This document shows positions 9,918 to 18,204 of a DNA stretch of 64,000 nt, in pieces. The DNA is from Pseudomonas putida (GTDB lineage Bacteria; Pseudomonadota; Gammaproteobacteria; Pseudomonadales; Pseudomonadaceae). The notes beneath the pieces are model-generated. The model made no database searches. It worked only from the letters and a program-made list of their open reading frames with translations, and had not been told where the DNA came from. The DNA is taken from positions 186,001 to 250,000 of the forward strand of contig NZ_BSKJ01000007.1 of assembly GCF_030159595.1 (NCBI RefSeq), read 5' to 3'. Positions within the stretch are counted from its first letter, which is position 1. The number at the start of each line of letters is the position of its first letter. A program made the position numbers and the translations under genes.

Positions 9918-11597
9918 ATGGCGGTTCTCGACAGCACATCCACGGGCAGTAGCGCGCCCCAACGCGGCATCACCAAGGAGGAGCGCAAGGTCATCTTCGC
10001 TTCGTCCCTGGGTACGGTATTCGAATGGTACGACTTTTACCTGTACGGTTCACTGGCAGCGATCATCGCCAAGCACTTCTTTGCCGGGGTCAATGAAACC
10101 ACCTCGTTCATCTTCGCCTTGCTCGCCTTTGCCGCCGGGTTTGCCGTGCGGCCATTCGGTGCCATCGTGTTCGGTCGCCTGGGCGACATGATCGGGCGAA
10201 AGCATACCTTCCTCATCACCATCGTCATCATGGGCCTGTCCACCGCTATAGTCGGCTTGCTGCCCGGCTACGCGTCGATCGGCGTGGCCGCGCCGATCAT
10301 CCTGATCACGCTGCGCTTGCTGCAGGGCCTGGCACTGGGGGGCGAGTACGGCGGCGCGGCCACCTATGTGGCCGAACATGCACCGAAGGGGCGGCGCGGC
10401 TTTTTCACCGCCTGGATCCAGACCACGGCCACCTTGGGGCTGTTCCTGTCGCTGCTGGTGATCATGGCGTGCCGCACGGCCATGGGTACCGAGGTGTTCG
10501 AGGCCTGGGGCTGGCGGGTGCCGTTCCTGCTGTCGATCCTGCTGCTGGCGATTTCGGTGTACATCCGCATGCAGCTCAACGAGTCACCGGTGTTCATGAA
10601 GATGAAGGCCGAAGGCAAAGCCTCCAAGGCACCCCTGACGGAGTCGTTCGCCCGTTGGGACAACCTGAAGGTGGTGATCATGGCGTTGCTGGGCGGCACC
10701 GCTGGCCAGGCCGTGGTGTGGTACACCGGGCAATTCTATGCGCTGTTCTTCCTGCTGCAGATGCTCAAGATCGAGCCGCAGACGGCCAACCTGCTGATTG
10801 CCGGCTCGCTGCTGATCGGCACACCGTTCTTCATCTTCTTCGGCAGCCTGTCAGACCGCATTGGCCGCAAGAAGATCATCATGGCCGGCTGCATTATCGC
10901 CGCGCTGACCTACTTCCCGATCTTCAAGGCGCTGACCGAGTACGGCAACCCGGATGTGTTCGTTGCCCAGGAGCAGAACCCGGTGGTGGTGATGGCCGAC
11001 CCTGGCCAGTGCGCGTTCCAGTTCGACCCGGTGGGCAAGGCCAAATTCACCAGCTCTTGCGACATCGCCAAGAGCCTGCTGGCCAAGCGCGCCATCCCCT
11101 ATACCAACGAGGCAGCCGAACCTGGCAGCGTGGCGCAGATCCGTATTGGTGAGCGGGTGCTGCCGAGCTTTGACGGCAGCAGCATGGCTGCGGCGGACTT
11201 CAAGGTGCAAAGCGAGGCATTTACCGCGACCTTGAGTGGTGCGCTGAAAGAAGCCGGCTACCCGGAAAAGGCTGACCCGGCGAAGATTCACTACCCGATG
11301 GTGCTGTTGCTGCTGACCCTCCTGGTGATCTATGTGACCATGGTCTACGGCCCGATTGCCGCCTGGCTGGTGGAGCTGTTCCCGGCCCGTATCCGCTATA
11401 CCTCGATGTCGCTGCCTTACCATATTGGCAACGGCTGGTTCGGCGGCTTCCTGCCGACCGTGGCGTTTGCCATGGTGGCGGCTACCGGGGATATCTATTA
11501 CGGCTTGTGGTACCCGATCGTGATTGCCGTGATGACGGCGGTGCTGGGGATCTTCTTCCTGCCGGAGACCAAGGATCGGGATATCAACCACACCTGA
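9918..11597 (+). CDS. MFS metabolite:H+ symporter with periplasmic insertion
   Basis: 559-residue inner-membrane carrier of the proline/betaine-shikimate symporter group of the major facilitator superfamily. Signatures are EWYDFYLYG in TM1, RPFGAIVFGRLGDMIGRK after TM2, LQGLALGGEYGGAATYVAEHAP in TM4-5 and SLSDRIGRKK after TM8. The family is usually about 430-450 residues. The extra length is a hydrophilic block of about 110 residues (about 343-452) between the predicted TM9 and TM10, placed in the periplasm by topology. It carries two cysteines (PGQCAF, SSCDIA) that could form a disulfide. GGAGG precedes ATG 9918. The 275-bp upstream region contains no supported gene. Confidence 0.88.
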   Translation: MAVLDSTSTGSSAPQRGITKEERKVIFASSLGTVFEWYDFYLYGSLAAIIAKHFFAGVNETTSFIFALLAFAAGFAVRPFGAIVFGRLGDMIGRKHTFLITIVIMGLSTAIVGLLPGYASIGVAAPIILITLRLLQGLALGGEYGGAATYVAEHAPKGRRGFFTAWIQTTATLGLFLSLLVIMACRTAMGTEVFEAWGWRVPFLLSILLLAISVYIRMQLNESPVFMKMKAEGKASKAPLTESFARWDNLKVVIMALLGGTAGQAVVWYTGQFYALFFLLQMLKIEPQTANLLIAGSLLIGTPFFIFFGSLSDRIGRKKIIMAGCIIAALTYFPIFKALTEYGNPDVFVAQEQNPVVVMADPGQCAFQFDPVGKAKFTSSCDIAKSLLAKRAIPYTNEAAEPGSVAQIRIGERVLPSFDGSSMAAADFKVQSEAFTATLSGALKEAGYPEKADPAKIHYPMVLLLLTLLVIYVTMVYGPIAAWLVELFPARIRYTSMSLPYHIGNGWFGGFLPTVAFAMVAATGDIYYGLWYPIVIAVMTAVLGIFFLPETKDRDINHT

Positions 11598-11612
11598 GAT
11601 TAATGGGTCGCC

Positions 11613-11715
11613 TGCGCGGGCCCTTTCGCGGGCAAGCCCGCTCCCACAGGTACAGCACAGCTTTCAAGTCCTGTGCTGTACCTGTGGGAGCGGGCTTGCC
11701 CGCGAAGAGGCCGGG
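11613..11715. repeat. REP-type inverted repeat pair (BIME-like)
   Basis: Two inverted copies of the P. putida-type REP palindrome. The arms at 11625-11660 and 11671-11706 are complementary over 36 nt around a 10-nt loop. The pair sits between convergent genes and could fold into a very stable stem that ends transcription from both sides. The core CGCGGGCAAGCCCGCTCCC is the same type as in the repeat at 57969-58036. Confidence 0.9.
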
Positions 11716-11727
11716 ACAGGCTATCAA

Positions 11728-12297
11728 TCAATCGAAATAGCCACGCAAGCCAAAAGCATATCCGGTATCCACATCAGCAGCCTGACCCCGACTCCAGCGC
11801 TTCTTCAAGACAAACTCGAACGCCGGCTCGTACAAACCGTCCCGCACCAGCGCCCCCGCCAGCACCTCAACGTCATACCAGCCATTGTCCAGCTCGATGA
11901 TCGGCCGCCCCGGCACCTGGTAGCGAGCCATCAGGTCACCCAAGGTCTTGGGCGTGAAATGCTGCAGGATGCGCCAGGTGTACAGCATCAGCGCACCGTG
12001 CTCGACCCGCAGCACATAGCCATTGCGCCGGTGCTTCAGGCGGCTACCGGGTTCGCGCAGGGCCGGGGTGTAGCCATCGAGGGTGAACAGGATGCGGTAG
12101 GGGAGGTTGTCGACCCCGGCCAGTGGCAGCACGATGCCCTCGCGCACAGCCTGGTCACCGCTGTCGTCATGGGTGAATGCATAGGCAAGGTCGTCGGGCA
12201 ACTCATGTTCTTGTTTGAACTGCTCGAGCAACTGGATATCACCGAGCAAAAAGTAATCGACCAAGTCGTTGAGCACTTCACTGAATTCGTGGCGCAT
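11728..12297 (-). CDS. Hypothetical protein
   Basis: 189 residues, soluble, no recognised domain. The N-terminus is acidic and helical (DLVDYFLLGDIQLLEQF), and the middle is mixed with many aromatic residues (HGALMLYTWRILQHF). No signal peptide or membrane segment is seen. AAGGAA lies 7 bp before ATG 12297. The gap of 35 bp to the upstream VOC gene on the same strand suggests one transcript. The gene looks intact and has normal composition, so it is probably a real conserved Pseudomonas gene of unknown function. Confidence 0.75.
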   Translation of the reverse strand: MRHEFSEVLNDLVDYFLLGDIQLLEQFKQEHELPDDLAYAFTHDDSGDQAVREGIVLPLAGVDNLPYRILFTLDGYTPALREPGSRLKHRRNGYVLRVEHGALMLYTWRILQHFTPKTLGDLMARYQVPGRPIIELDNGWYDVEVLAGALVRDGLYEPAFEFVLKKRWSRGQAADVDTGYAFGLRGYFD

Positions 12298-12332
12298 CTG
12301 TTTTCCTTGTTGTTGCGCGTGAGGGTGGATTG

Positions 12333-12719
12333 TCAGTGCTTCTGGGCAATCTGGATCAGGTTGCCACAGGTGTCATCGAACACGGCCACCGTGACGGGGC
12401 CCATGTTGGTGGGGGGCTGGGTAAACTGCACGCCCGCCGCGCACAGCCGGGTGTATTCGGCCTGGATATCGCGCACGCCGAATGAAGTGGCGGGAATGCC
12501 GTCCTGCTTGAGCGCGGCCTTGTACACCTTGGACGCCGGGTGCGCGTCGGGCTCCAGCAACAGCTCGACGCCATTGGGGTCGTTGGGCGAAGTGAGGGTC
12601 AGCCAGCGGTGCCGGCCCATGGGGATGTCATGCTTGGGCTCGAAACCGAGTACATAGTGGTAGAAGGCCAGGGCCTTGGCCTGGTCGTCGACGAGAATGC
12701 TGGTGACCACGATTTTCAT
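12333..12719 (-). CDS. VOC family protein (bleomycin-resistance-like)
   Basis: 128 residues. The N-terminal strand VTSILVDDQAKALAFYHYVLGFEPKHD and the late FDDTCGNLIQIAQ are typical of small VOC dimers. The position that is usually a metal-binding glutamate is glutamine (LIQIAQ), so a metal-independent binding role is possible. CGGAG precedes ATG 12719. Likely first gene of an operon with the hypothetical protein downstream. Confidence 0.85.
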   Translation of the reverse strand: MKIVVTSILVDDQAKALAFYHYVLGFEPKHDIPMGRHRWLTLTSPNDPNGVELLLEPDAHPASKVYKAALKQDGIPATSFGVRDIQAEYTRLCAAGVQFTQPPTNMGPVTVAVFDDTCGNLIQIAQKH

Positions 12720-12865
12720 AGGCGCACTCCGTATGGCTGAGACCGTTGGATATCAGTAAAGACGTTCAGAGATTATTGGCCAGTGGCCGGGTTTCCAGAT
12801 GGGGTACCGGGTGAGCGGACGATAGAGTCCATCTGGCAAGTTCACCCAACCCAGGAGTAACGTAC

Positions 12866-13051
12866 ATGCAAGATGAACCGAACGCCGAATTGCCAGGTAA
12901 CGATGAACAACAGACGCTGGAGCATGTGGAGTCTGAAGTGAAACTCTCCAGGCGCAAGCGTGGCGCGGCCCCTGTCGTGGGGATGCGATGTGCACCAGGG
13001 TACAAACACGTCGGGGATGACTGTGTGATGGTGAATATAGACTTCGAGTGA
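12866..13051 (+). CDS. Small hypothetical protein (61 aa)
   Basis: 61 codons. ATG 12866 is preceded by AGGAG at good spacing. The N-terminal half is acidic and glutamine-rich, followed by a basic patch (KLSRRKRG) and a C-terminal segment with two cysteines (RCAPGYKHVGDDC). No signal peptide is seen. The ribosome binding site and the hairpin just downstream support a real gene. Function unknown. Confidence 0.6.
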   Translation: MQDEPNAELPGNDEQQTLEHVESEVKLSRRKRGAAPVVGMRCAPGYKHVGDDCVMVNIDFE

Positions 13052-13055
13052 TCCG

Positions 13056-13081
13056 GTGGGGGGCTTCAGGTGGCCCCCCAC
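13056..13081. terminator. GC-rich hairpin downstream of the 61-aa gene
   Basis: GTGGGGGGC (13056-13064) pairs with GCCCCCCAC (13073-13081) around an 8-nt loop, 4 bp after the stop. There is no T-tract on the plus strand, so intrinsic termination is not certain. Confidence 0.45.
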
Positions 13082-13200
13082 AAAAAACCTGCTCAAGCCA
13101 TAGGTAAATCCTTTATCACCCAGCCCCCATCCTCCAGCGGCCAGGGTTAAAGTGTCAGGCATGTTCCCAGCGCGCCCAGACCGGCGTCAGAGAGGTGCCC

Positions 13201-14106
13201 GTGGCTGCCTATACCTTGCGACAACTCAAGTACTTCGTCACCACCGTGGAAGCTGGCAGCGTCGCCGAGGCTTCGCGCCAGCTATACATTGCGCAGCCGT
13301 CCATCTCCACGGCCATCAAGAGCCTGGAGGAAAGCTTTGGCGTGCAGTTGTTCATCCGGCACCACGCCCAGGGTGTGTCACTGACGCCCAGTGGCAAGCG
13401 CTTCTACGCCAAGACCAAGTCGTTGCTGCAGATGGCCCATGAGTTCGAGCAGAACGCCCTGGCCGACAACGACACCGTGGCCGGGCAGATCGACATCGGC
13501 TGTTTCGAAACCGTGGCACCGCTGTACCTGCCGCGCCTGATCGCCGGCTTTCGCCAGCGTTACCCGGGCGTGGATATCCGCCTGCGCGACGGCGAGCAGC
13601 AGGACCTTATCCAGGGCCTGACGGCCGGCACCTTCGACCTGGCGTTTCTCTACGACCATGATCTGGACGGCACCATCGAGGCCGAACCGCTCATGCCGCC
13701 GCAAAAGCCCTATGTGCTGCTGCCGGAAAACCACCGTTTTGCCGGCCAGGCCCAGGTCTCGCTGCGCGACCTGTGCCCGGAGCCGATGATCCTGCTGGAC
13801 GTGGCCCCCAGTCGCACCTACTTCGTCAGCCTGTTCAACGAGATGGGGCTGACGCCGAACATCGTCTTCAGTTCGCCGTCGATCGAGATGGTGCGTGGCA
13901 TGGTCGGGCAGGGTTTTGGTTTTTCGCTGCTGGTGACACGGCCGCATTCGGAATACACCTATGACGGCCAGCGCCTGGCCATGCTGGACATTGCCGAGCC
14001 GGTGGCGCTGTCGGGGTTGGCGGCGGCGTGGTTGAAGCGGGTGCAGCTGACCAAGCCGGCACAGTTGTTCGTGGAGTTCTGCCGGGAAGAACTGGCGAAG
14101 TTCTAA
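13201..14106 (+). CDS. LysR-type transcriptional regulator
   Basis: 301 residues. The N-terminal winged helix-turn-helix (TLRQLKYFVTTVEAGSVAEAS, then AQPSISTAIKSLEESFGVQLF) is followed by a periplasmic-binding-like effector domain (IDIGCFETVAPLYLPRLIAGF). GTG 13201 was chosen over GTG 13195 because AGAGG lies 5 bp upstream of it. No divergent catabolic gene adjoins it, so the target is unclear. It is convergent with the next gene across a hairpin. Confidence 0.85.
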   Translation: MAAYTLRQLKYFVTTVEAGSVAEASRQLYIAQPSISTAIKSLEESFGVQLFIRHHAQGVSLTPSGKRFYAKTKSLLQMAHEFEQNALADNDTVAGQIDIGCFETVAPLYLPRLIAGFRQRYPGVDIRLRDGEQQDLIQGLTAGTFDLAFLYDHDLDGTIEAEPLMPPQKPYVLLPENHRFAGQAQVSLRDLCPEPMILLDVAPSRTYFVSLFNEMGLTPNIVFSSPSIEMVRGMVGQGFGFSLLVTRPHSEYTYDGQRLAMLDIAEPVALSGLAAAWLKRVQLTKPAQLFVEFCREELAKF

Positions 14107-14111
14107 AGGTC

Positions 14112-14149
14112 GGCACGCCATGCCGGCTCATTCAGCGGTATGGCGTGCC
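14112..14149. terminator. Inverted repeat between convergent genes
   Basis: GGCACGCCAT (14112-14121) and ATGGCGTGCC (14140-14149) form a 10-bp stem between the lysR stop and the stop of the convergent glycine-zipper gene. It may act as a bidirectional terminator, although no T-run is present. Confidence 0.5.
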
Positions 14150-14156
14150 AGGCCAA

Positions 14157-14630
14157 TCAAGGATTGACCTGATAGCCGCGTCCTTGCAGGCAACCGCTGT
14201 AGGCACTGGCATGGGCCTGGGTTTGTGCCTCGCCCTGGCTGCGCCGGTCCTGACGGCGGTCCTGACGCTGGCGCATACCACCGACCGCTGCGCCGGCGGC
14301 GGCCACTTCGCCGGCACGGTTCTGCCGGTATTGCTGCTTGGCATCGTCACTGGCCCGGTCATACAGCTCTTCATGCTGGTTGCCGCGCACCTGCGCGCCC
14401 ACCGCGCCGGCTGCAGCCCCCGCCGCCGCGCCACGCACCCGGCCGCCGACATGGGTTTCGCTGGATGTCGCGGTGCTGTTCGCGGCATTGGTAGCGACGG
14501 TATTGCAATCGTTGATATCCAGTTGCATCTGCTGGCTGCTCTGGCCCTTTAGCGGCACTACCGACTGCGCCTGGGCGACCGATGCCGCACACAGCAGCAC
14601 CAGCAGGTAACTCCACGTGAACGTACGCAT
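14157..14630 (-). CDS. Secreted/periplasmic glycine-zipper protein
   Basis: 157 residues. The N-terminal signal peptide is hydrophobic (LLVLLCAASVAQA) with likely cleavage after AQA at about residue 22. The mature part has a glycine/alanine-rich zipper (GGRVRGAAAGAAAGAVGAQV), a basic Gln/Arg stretch (RQRQDRRQDRRSQGE) and a C-terminal CLQGRGY. Another cysteine in INDCNTVA could form a disulfide. This organisation is common in small envelope proteins of Pseudomonas. GGAGG precedes ATG 14630. Role unknown. Confidence 0.8.
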   Translation of the reverse strand: MRTFTWSYLLVLLCAASVAQAQSVVPLKGQSSQQMQLDINDCNTVATNAANSTATSSETHVGGRVRGAAAGAAAGAVGAQVRGNQHEELYDRASDDAKQQYRQNRAGEVAAAGAAVGGMRQRQDRRQDRRSQGEAQTQAHASAYSGCLQGRGYQVNP

Positions 14631-14775
14631 GGCACACCTCCACCGGGCGAAACGCCCGTTTCACAGGATAGTCCGTCATCGGCTAAAGATGGCGGTTTCG
14701 TCTGCATGGTCTACACCGGATATCAGAGTTCGCCATTGCACATGACTCTCAAGCCGGGCTACCTGTGGAATCGCC

Positions 14776-15372
14776 ATGACCCAGTCCCACGATTTGATCA
14801 TTTGCGAGTACTGCGACACGGTGTACCACCGTGCAGCGCTGCAAAAGCATCAGCGGGCCCTGTGTCAGCGCTGTGGCGGCGTGCTGTACCGGCACACCTC
14901 GCTGACTGTGCAACAGCGGCTGGCCCTGAGTGTGACCGGCGGCATCCTGCTGGTGTTCGCCAATGCCTACCCAGTGATGACCATCGGCATGCAGGGGCTC
15001 ACCCATTCGGCGACCCTGTGGGACGCGGTGCAGATCCTCAGTCACGGCAGCATCACCTTCATTGCCCTGGTGATGGCGCTGTCGATCATTTTTGCCCCGG
15101 TGCTGCAGATTGCCGTGTTGTGCTGGCTGCTGAGTTTTGCCTTGGCCGGCCAGCGTGCCCCCGGCTTTGCCCTGTGCATGCGCGGCCTTGAGAGCCTGCG
15201 GCCCTGGAGCATGCTGGAAGTATGCCTGCTGGGGGCGATGGTGGCGGTGATCAAGCTGGCCGGGTTGCTCGATGTGATCCCCGGCATCGGCCTGTTGGCT
15301 TTGGCCGCGCTGAGCATGTTGATCATCCATATCGCTGGCAAGGACATCCGCGACTTATGGGAGCAGGTATGA
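14776..15372 (+). CDS. pqiA: Paraquat-inducible protein A, first half-size copy
   Basis: 198 residues. An N-terminal zinc-ribbon-like pair of CxxC motifs (CEYC, CQRC) is followed by four membrane segments. This is one PqiA/LetA module. E. coli PqiA joins two such modules in one chain; here they are separate genes. The product sits in the inner membrane and, in the family, pairs with an MCE protein to move lipids between membranes. It starts an operon pqiA-pqiA-pqiB-pqiC linked by overlapping stops and starts (ATGA at 15369). Confidence 0.9.
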   Translation: MTQSHDLIICEYCDTVYHRAALQKHQRALCQRCGGVLYRHTSLTVQQRLALSVTGGILLVFANAYPVMTIGMQGLTHSATLWDAVQILSHGSITFIALVMALSIIFAPVLQIAVLCWLLSFALAGQRAPGFALCMRGLESLRPWSMLEVCLLGAMVAVIKLAGLLDVIPGIGLLALAALSMLIIHIAGKDIRDLWEQV

Positions 15373-15998
15373 ATGGCCCGGCCAGCGCCGACGAGCTGGG
15401 CTTGCGCCTGTGCCATGGCTGCGGCCAGGCCTGTGACTTGAGCGGTGGCGCGCACACATGCAGCCGCTGCGGTGCTGCCATCCACCGGCGCAAGGCCAAC
15501 GCTATCAGCCGTGGCTGGGCGTTTCTGATGGCAGCGCTGGTGCTCTACATCCCCGCCAACCTGCTGCCGGTGATGCATACCGAAATGCTCGGCAGTGGCA
15601 GCGATAGCACGATTGGCGGTGGCGTGCTGGAGTTCTGGGAGGCAGGTGCCTGGGATATCGCACTGATCATCTTCATCGCCAGCGTGGGTGTGCCCGCCAT
15701 CAAGTTTTTTTCCCTGGGCCTGCTGCTGTACACCGCCCAACGCGGTTCTAGCTGGGCCTGCCGGCAGCGTTCGCAGCTGTACCGCTTCGTCGAGCTGATC
15801 GGCTACTGGTCGATGCTCGATGTCATGGTGGTGGCGCTGGTGGCAGCGCTGGTGCAGCTGCGCGGGCTGGGCACCATCGAGCCACGGGTGGGTATCCTGT
15901 TTTTCGGCATGGTGGTGGTGCTGACCATGTTTTCTGCGATGAGCTTCGATCCACGCCTGATCTGGGATAGCCATGCCAACGAAGGGAGGCCGCATTGA
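15369..15998 (+). CDS. pqiA: Paraquat-inducible protein A, second half-size copy
   Basis: 209 residues. The N-terminal cysteines CHGC and CSRC form a zinc ribbon, followed by membrane segments starting at WAFLMAALVLYIPANLLPVMHTE. This is the second PqiA module. ATG 15369 overlaps the previous stop (ATGA), so longer in-frame starts within the upstream gene are unlikely. Its own stop overlaps the pqiB start (TGATG at 15996-16000). The two modules probably assemble as a heterodimer equivalent to full-length PqiA. Confidence 0.9.
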   Translation: MNGPASADELGLRLCHGCGQACDLSGGAHTCSRCGAAIHRRKANAISRGWAFLMAALVLYIPANLLPVMHTEMLGSGSDSTIGGGVLEFWEAGAWDIALIIFIASVGVPAIKFFSLGLLLYTAQRGSSWACRQRSQLYRFVELIGYWSMLDVMVVALVAALVQLRGLGTIEPRVGILFFGMVVVLTMFSAMSFDPRLIWDSHANEGRPH

Positions 15999-17638
15999 TG
16001 GGGCAGAAGACTGACGAGCATGGGGGCGCGGGGCAGGTTGAAGTGCGCACCCGGCGCTGGAGCGTGTCGCTGGTGTGGATCGTGCCGATACTGGCCATCC
16101 TGATCGGCGCTTCGCTGGTGGTGCGCAACTGGATGCAGCAGGGACCGGTCATTGCCATTTCCTTTCACACCGGGGAGGGGCTGGTGGCGCACAAGACGCA
16201 GGTCAAGTACCGCAGCGTGGTGATTGGTGAAGTGACCACGGTGGAACTGGCCGATGACAAGAAAAGCGTGATCGCCAATGTGCAGCTGTCCAACGACGCC
16301 CGCGGGTTCGCCACCCAGGGTGCAAGGTTCTGGGTGGTGCGCCCGCGTATCGGTGCGGGGGGCGTATCCGGGGTGGACACGTTGCTTTCGGGCAGTTTCA
16401 TCGGGGCGGACGCCGGCGAATCGAAAGTGCCGGAAAAGTCCTTCGTCGGCCTTGAACTGCCGCCACCGATTACCTTCGACGAAAAAGGCAAGCGCTTTAC
16501 CCTTGTAGCCAGTGATCTGGGCTCGCTGGATGTCGGGTCGTCCATCTACTACCGCAAGATCCCGGTGGGCGAAGTGGTGTCGTTTACCCTGCAGGACGAT
16601 GGCAAGGGGGTGGAGATCGGCGTGTTCGTGCAGGCGCCCTACGATACCTTCGTCACTGCCGACACCCGCTTCTGGAATGCCAGTGGCGTCGACATGCAGA
16701 TTAGTGCCAACGGCCTGAAGGTCGATACCGAATCGCTGTCTTCGATCCTGGTGGGTGGGTTGGCCTTTGGCTCGCCCGACTTCGCCCCGCAGGCTGAACT
16801 GGCTGCCGACCAGGCGCGTTTCCAGTTATTTGCCGACCGCGACACCGCGCTGGCCCCCCCCAATGGCCAGGCTCAGTACCTGCAGTTGCGCTTCGATCAG
16901 GCCATGCGAGGCCTGTCGGTGGGCGCGCCAGTGGAATTCAAGGGCGTGGAGTTTGGCCGCGTCACCTCGATCAATCTTGACTACGATGCCGCCCGGCAGA
17001 CCTTCCCGGTGGTGGTGGATGCGGTGATCTACCCGCAGCGGCTGGGGCCGGTGCACCGCAAGATGCTGGCGGTGTTCAAGCACGCCGAGGGCGATATGGA
17101 CGGGGCTCGGCGACTGATTGGCACCTTCGTCGAACATGGGCTGCGGGCCCAGGCGCGCAGCGGCAACCTGATCACCGGACAGATGTTCATTTCCCTGGAC
17201 TTTTACCCGGATGCGCCCAAGGTGGCCTTCGACATGGCCGCCAACCCCATCATTATTCCCACGTTGCCGGGTAGCCTGGAACAGTTGCAGGAGCAGCTGC
17301 AGCGGGTGGTCGAGCGCATTGCCAAGCTGCCGTTGGAAAGCATCGCTGGCAACCTGGACGGCAGCCTGCAAGCGCTGCGCGCCAGCCTCAAACAGTTCAA
17401 TGGCCAGACGCTGCCGGACGTGAAGGTGGCGCTGGATGAGGTGCACAAGACCTTGCGCACGGCCAATTCGGCTATTTCCGAGGATTCGCCGCAGCGCGAG
17501 CGAATGGGCGAAACGCTGGACGAACTGGAGCGGATGTCGCGTTCGTTACGCGACCTTGCCGATTACCTGGGCCGACACCCCGAGTCGCTGATTCGTGGCC
17601 GGCCGAAAGCGGCCGGGGCCGCCGAGCTCGAACCCTGA
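15998..17638 (+). CDS. pqiB: PqiB-like MCE-domain protein
   Basis: 546 residues, the same length as E. coli PqiB. One N-terminal membrane anchor (SLVWIVPILAILIGASLVV) is followed by three MCE repeats starting at about residues 40, 155 and 275, and a C-terminal helical region (EQLQEQLQRVVERIAKL). In the known PqiB structure, hexamers of three stacked MCE rings plus a C-terminal needle form a tunnel across the periplasm for lipids. ATG 15998 is preferred over an upstream TTG because GGGAGG is well spaced and it overlaps the pqiA stop. Third gene of the operon. Confidence 0.92.
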   Translation: MGQKTDEHGGAGQVEVRTRRWSVSLVWIVPILAILIGASLVVRNWMQQGPVIAISFHTGEGLVAHKTQVKYRSVVIGEVTTVELADDKKSVIANVQLSNDARGFATQGARFWVVRPRIGAGGVSGVDTLLSGSFIGADAGESKVPEKSFVGLELPPPITFDEKGKRFTLVASDLGSLDVGSSIYYRKIPVGEVVSFTLQDDGKGVEIGVFVQAPYDTFVTADTRFWNASGVDMQISANGLKVDTESLSSILVGGLAFGSPDFAPQAELAADQARFQLFADRDTALAPPNGQAQYLQLRFDQAMRGLSVGAPVEFKGVEFGRVTSINLDYDAARQTFPVVVDAVIYPQRLGPVHRKMLAVFKHAEGDMDGARRLIGTFVEHGLRAQARSGNLITGQMFISLDFYPDAPKVAFDMAANPIIIPTLPGSLEQLQEQLQRVVERIAKLPLESIAGNLDGSLQALRASLKQFNGQTLPDVKVALDEVHKTLRTANSAISEDSPQRERMGETLDELERMSRSLRDLADYLGRHPESLIRGRPKAAGAAELEP

Positions 17639-17649
17639 GGAGACAGCCA

Positions 17650-18186
17650 ATGCAACGACTGCGCAATGTGTGTGTGGCCAGCCTGCTGGTGTGGCTCGGG
17701 GGGTGCAGCAGTACGCCGAACAACTACCACACGCTGGTACCGAACGAGCCGATGCGTGACAGCGGCCAACACATCCAGGTCACCCGGGTGGTCGTGCCGC
17801 CACAGGTAGACCGCCCGCAACTGGTGGTGCGACAAGGGCAGAGCGGCCTGGCCATCCTGGAGACGGAATGGTGGGGGGCCAACCTGGTGGATGAGTTCCG
17901 CAGCGCCTTGCAGGACCAGCTGGGCGGGCCGGCGGCTGGCGCCAAGGCGGCACTGCGGGTAGACGTACAGCGCTTCGACACGGTGCCAGGGCGCTATGCC
18001 TCGCTGGATGCGGTGTGGCGCCTGAAGCTCGCGGGGCAGGCCGAGCTGACCTGCCGCACCTCGGTGCAGACTGCGGCTGACAACAGCATCACCAGCCTGG
18101 TAAATGCACACCAGGCCAACCTGCGCAAGTTGGCCGAGGCGGTCCGGGGGAGTGCCGGTCGGGGTAGCTGTTCTCCCGCTGCCTGA
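17650..18186 (+). CDS. pqiC: PqiC-like outer-membrane lipoprotein
   Basis: 178 residues. The signal sequence ends in a lipobox (VWLGGCSST) with the lipidated cysteine at about residue 19. The rest resembles the PqiC/ABC-type auxiliary lipoprotein family (DUF330): VTRVVVPPQVDRPQLVV, then WWGANLVDEFRSALQDQL. It probably anchors the PqiB tunnel at the outer membrane. GAGGAGA precedes ATG 17650, 11 bp after pqiB. Last gene of the operon; it converges on the MFS gene with an 18-bp gap. Confidence 0.88.
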   Translation: MQRLRNVCVASLLVWLGGCSSTPNNYHTLVPNEPMRDSGQHIQVTRVVVPPQVDRPQLVVRQGQSGLAILETEWWGANLVDEFRSALQDQLGGPAAGAKAALRVDVQRFDTVPGRYASLDAVWRLKLAGQAELTCRTSVQTAADNSITSLVNAHQANLRKLAEAVRGSAGRGSCSPAA

Positions 18187-18204
18187 AGGCCTGCCAACCT
18201 CAAT

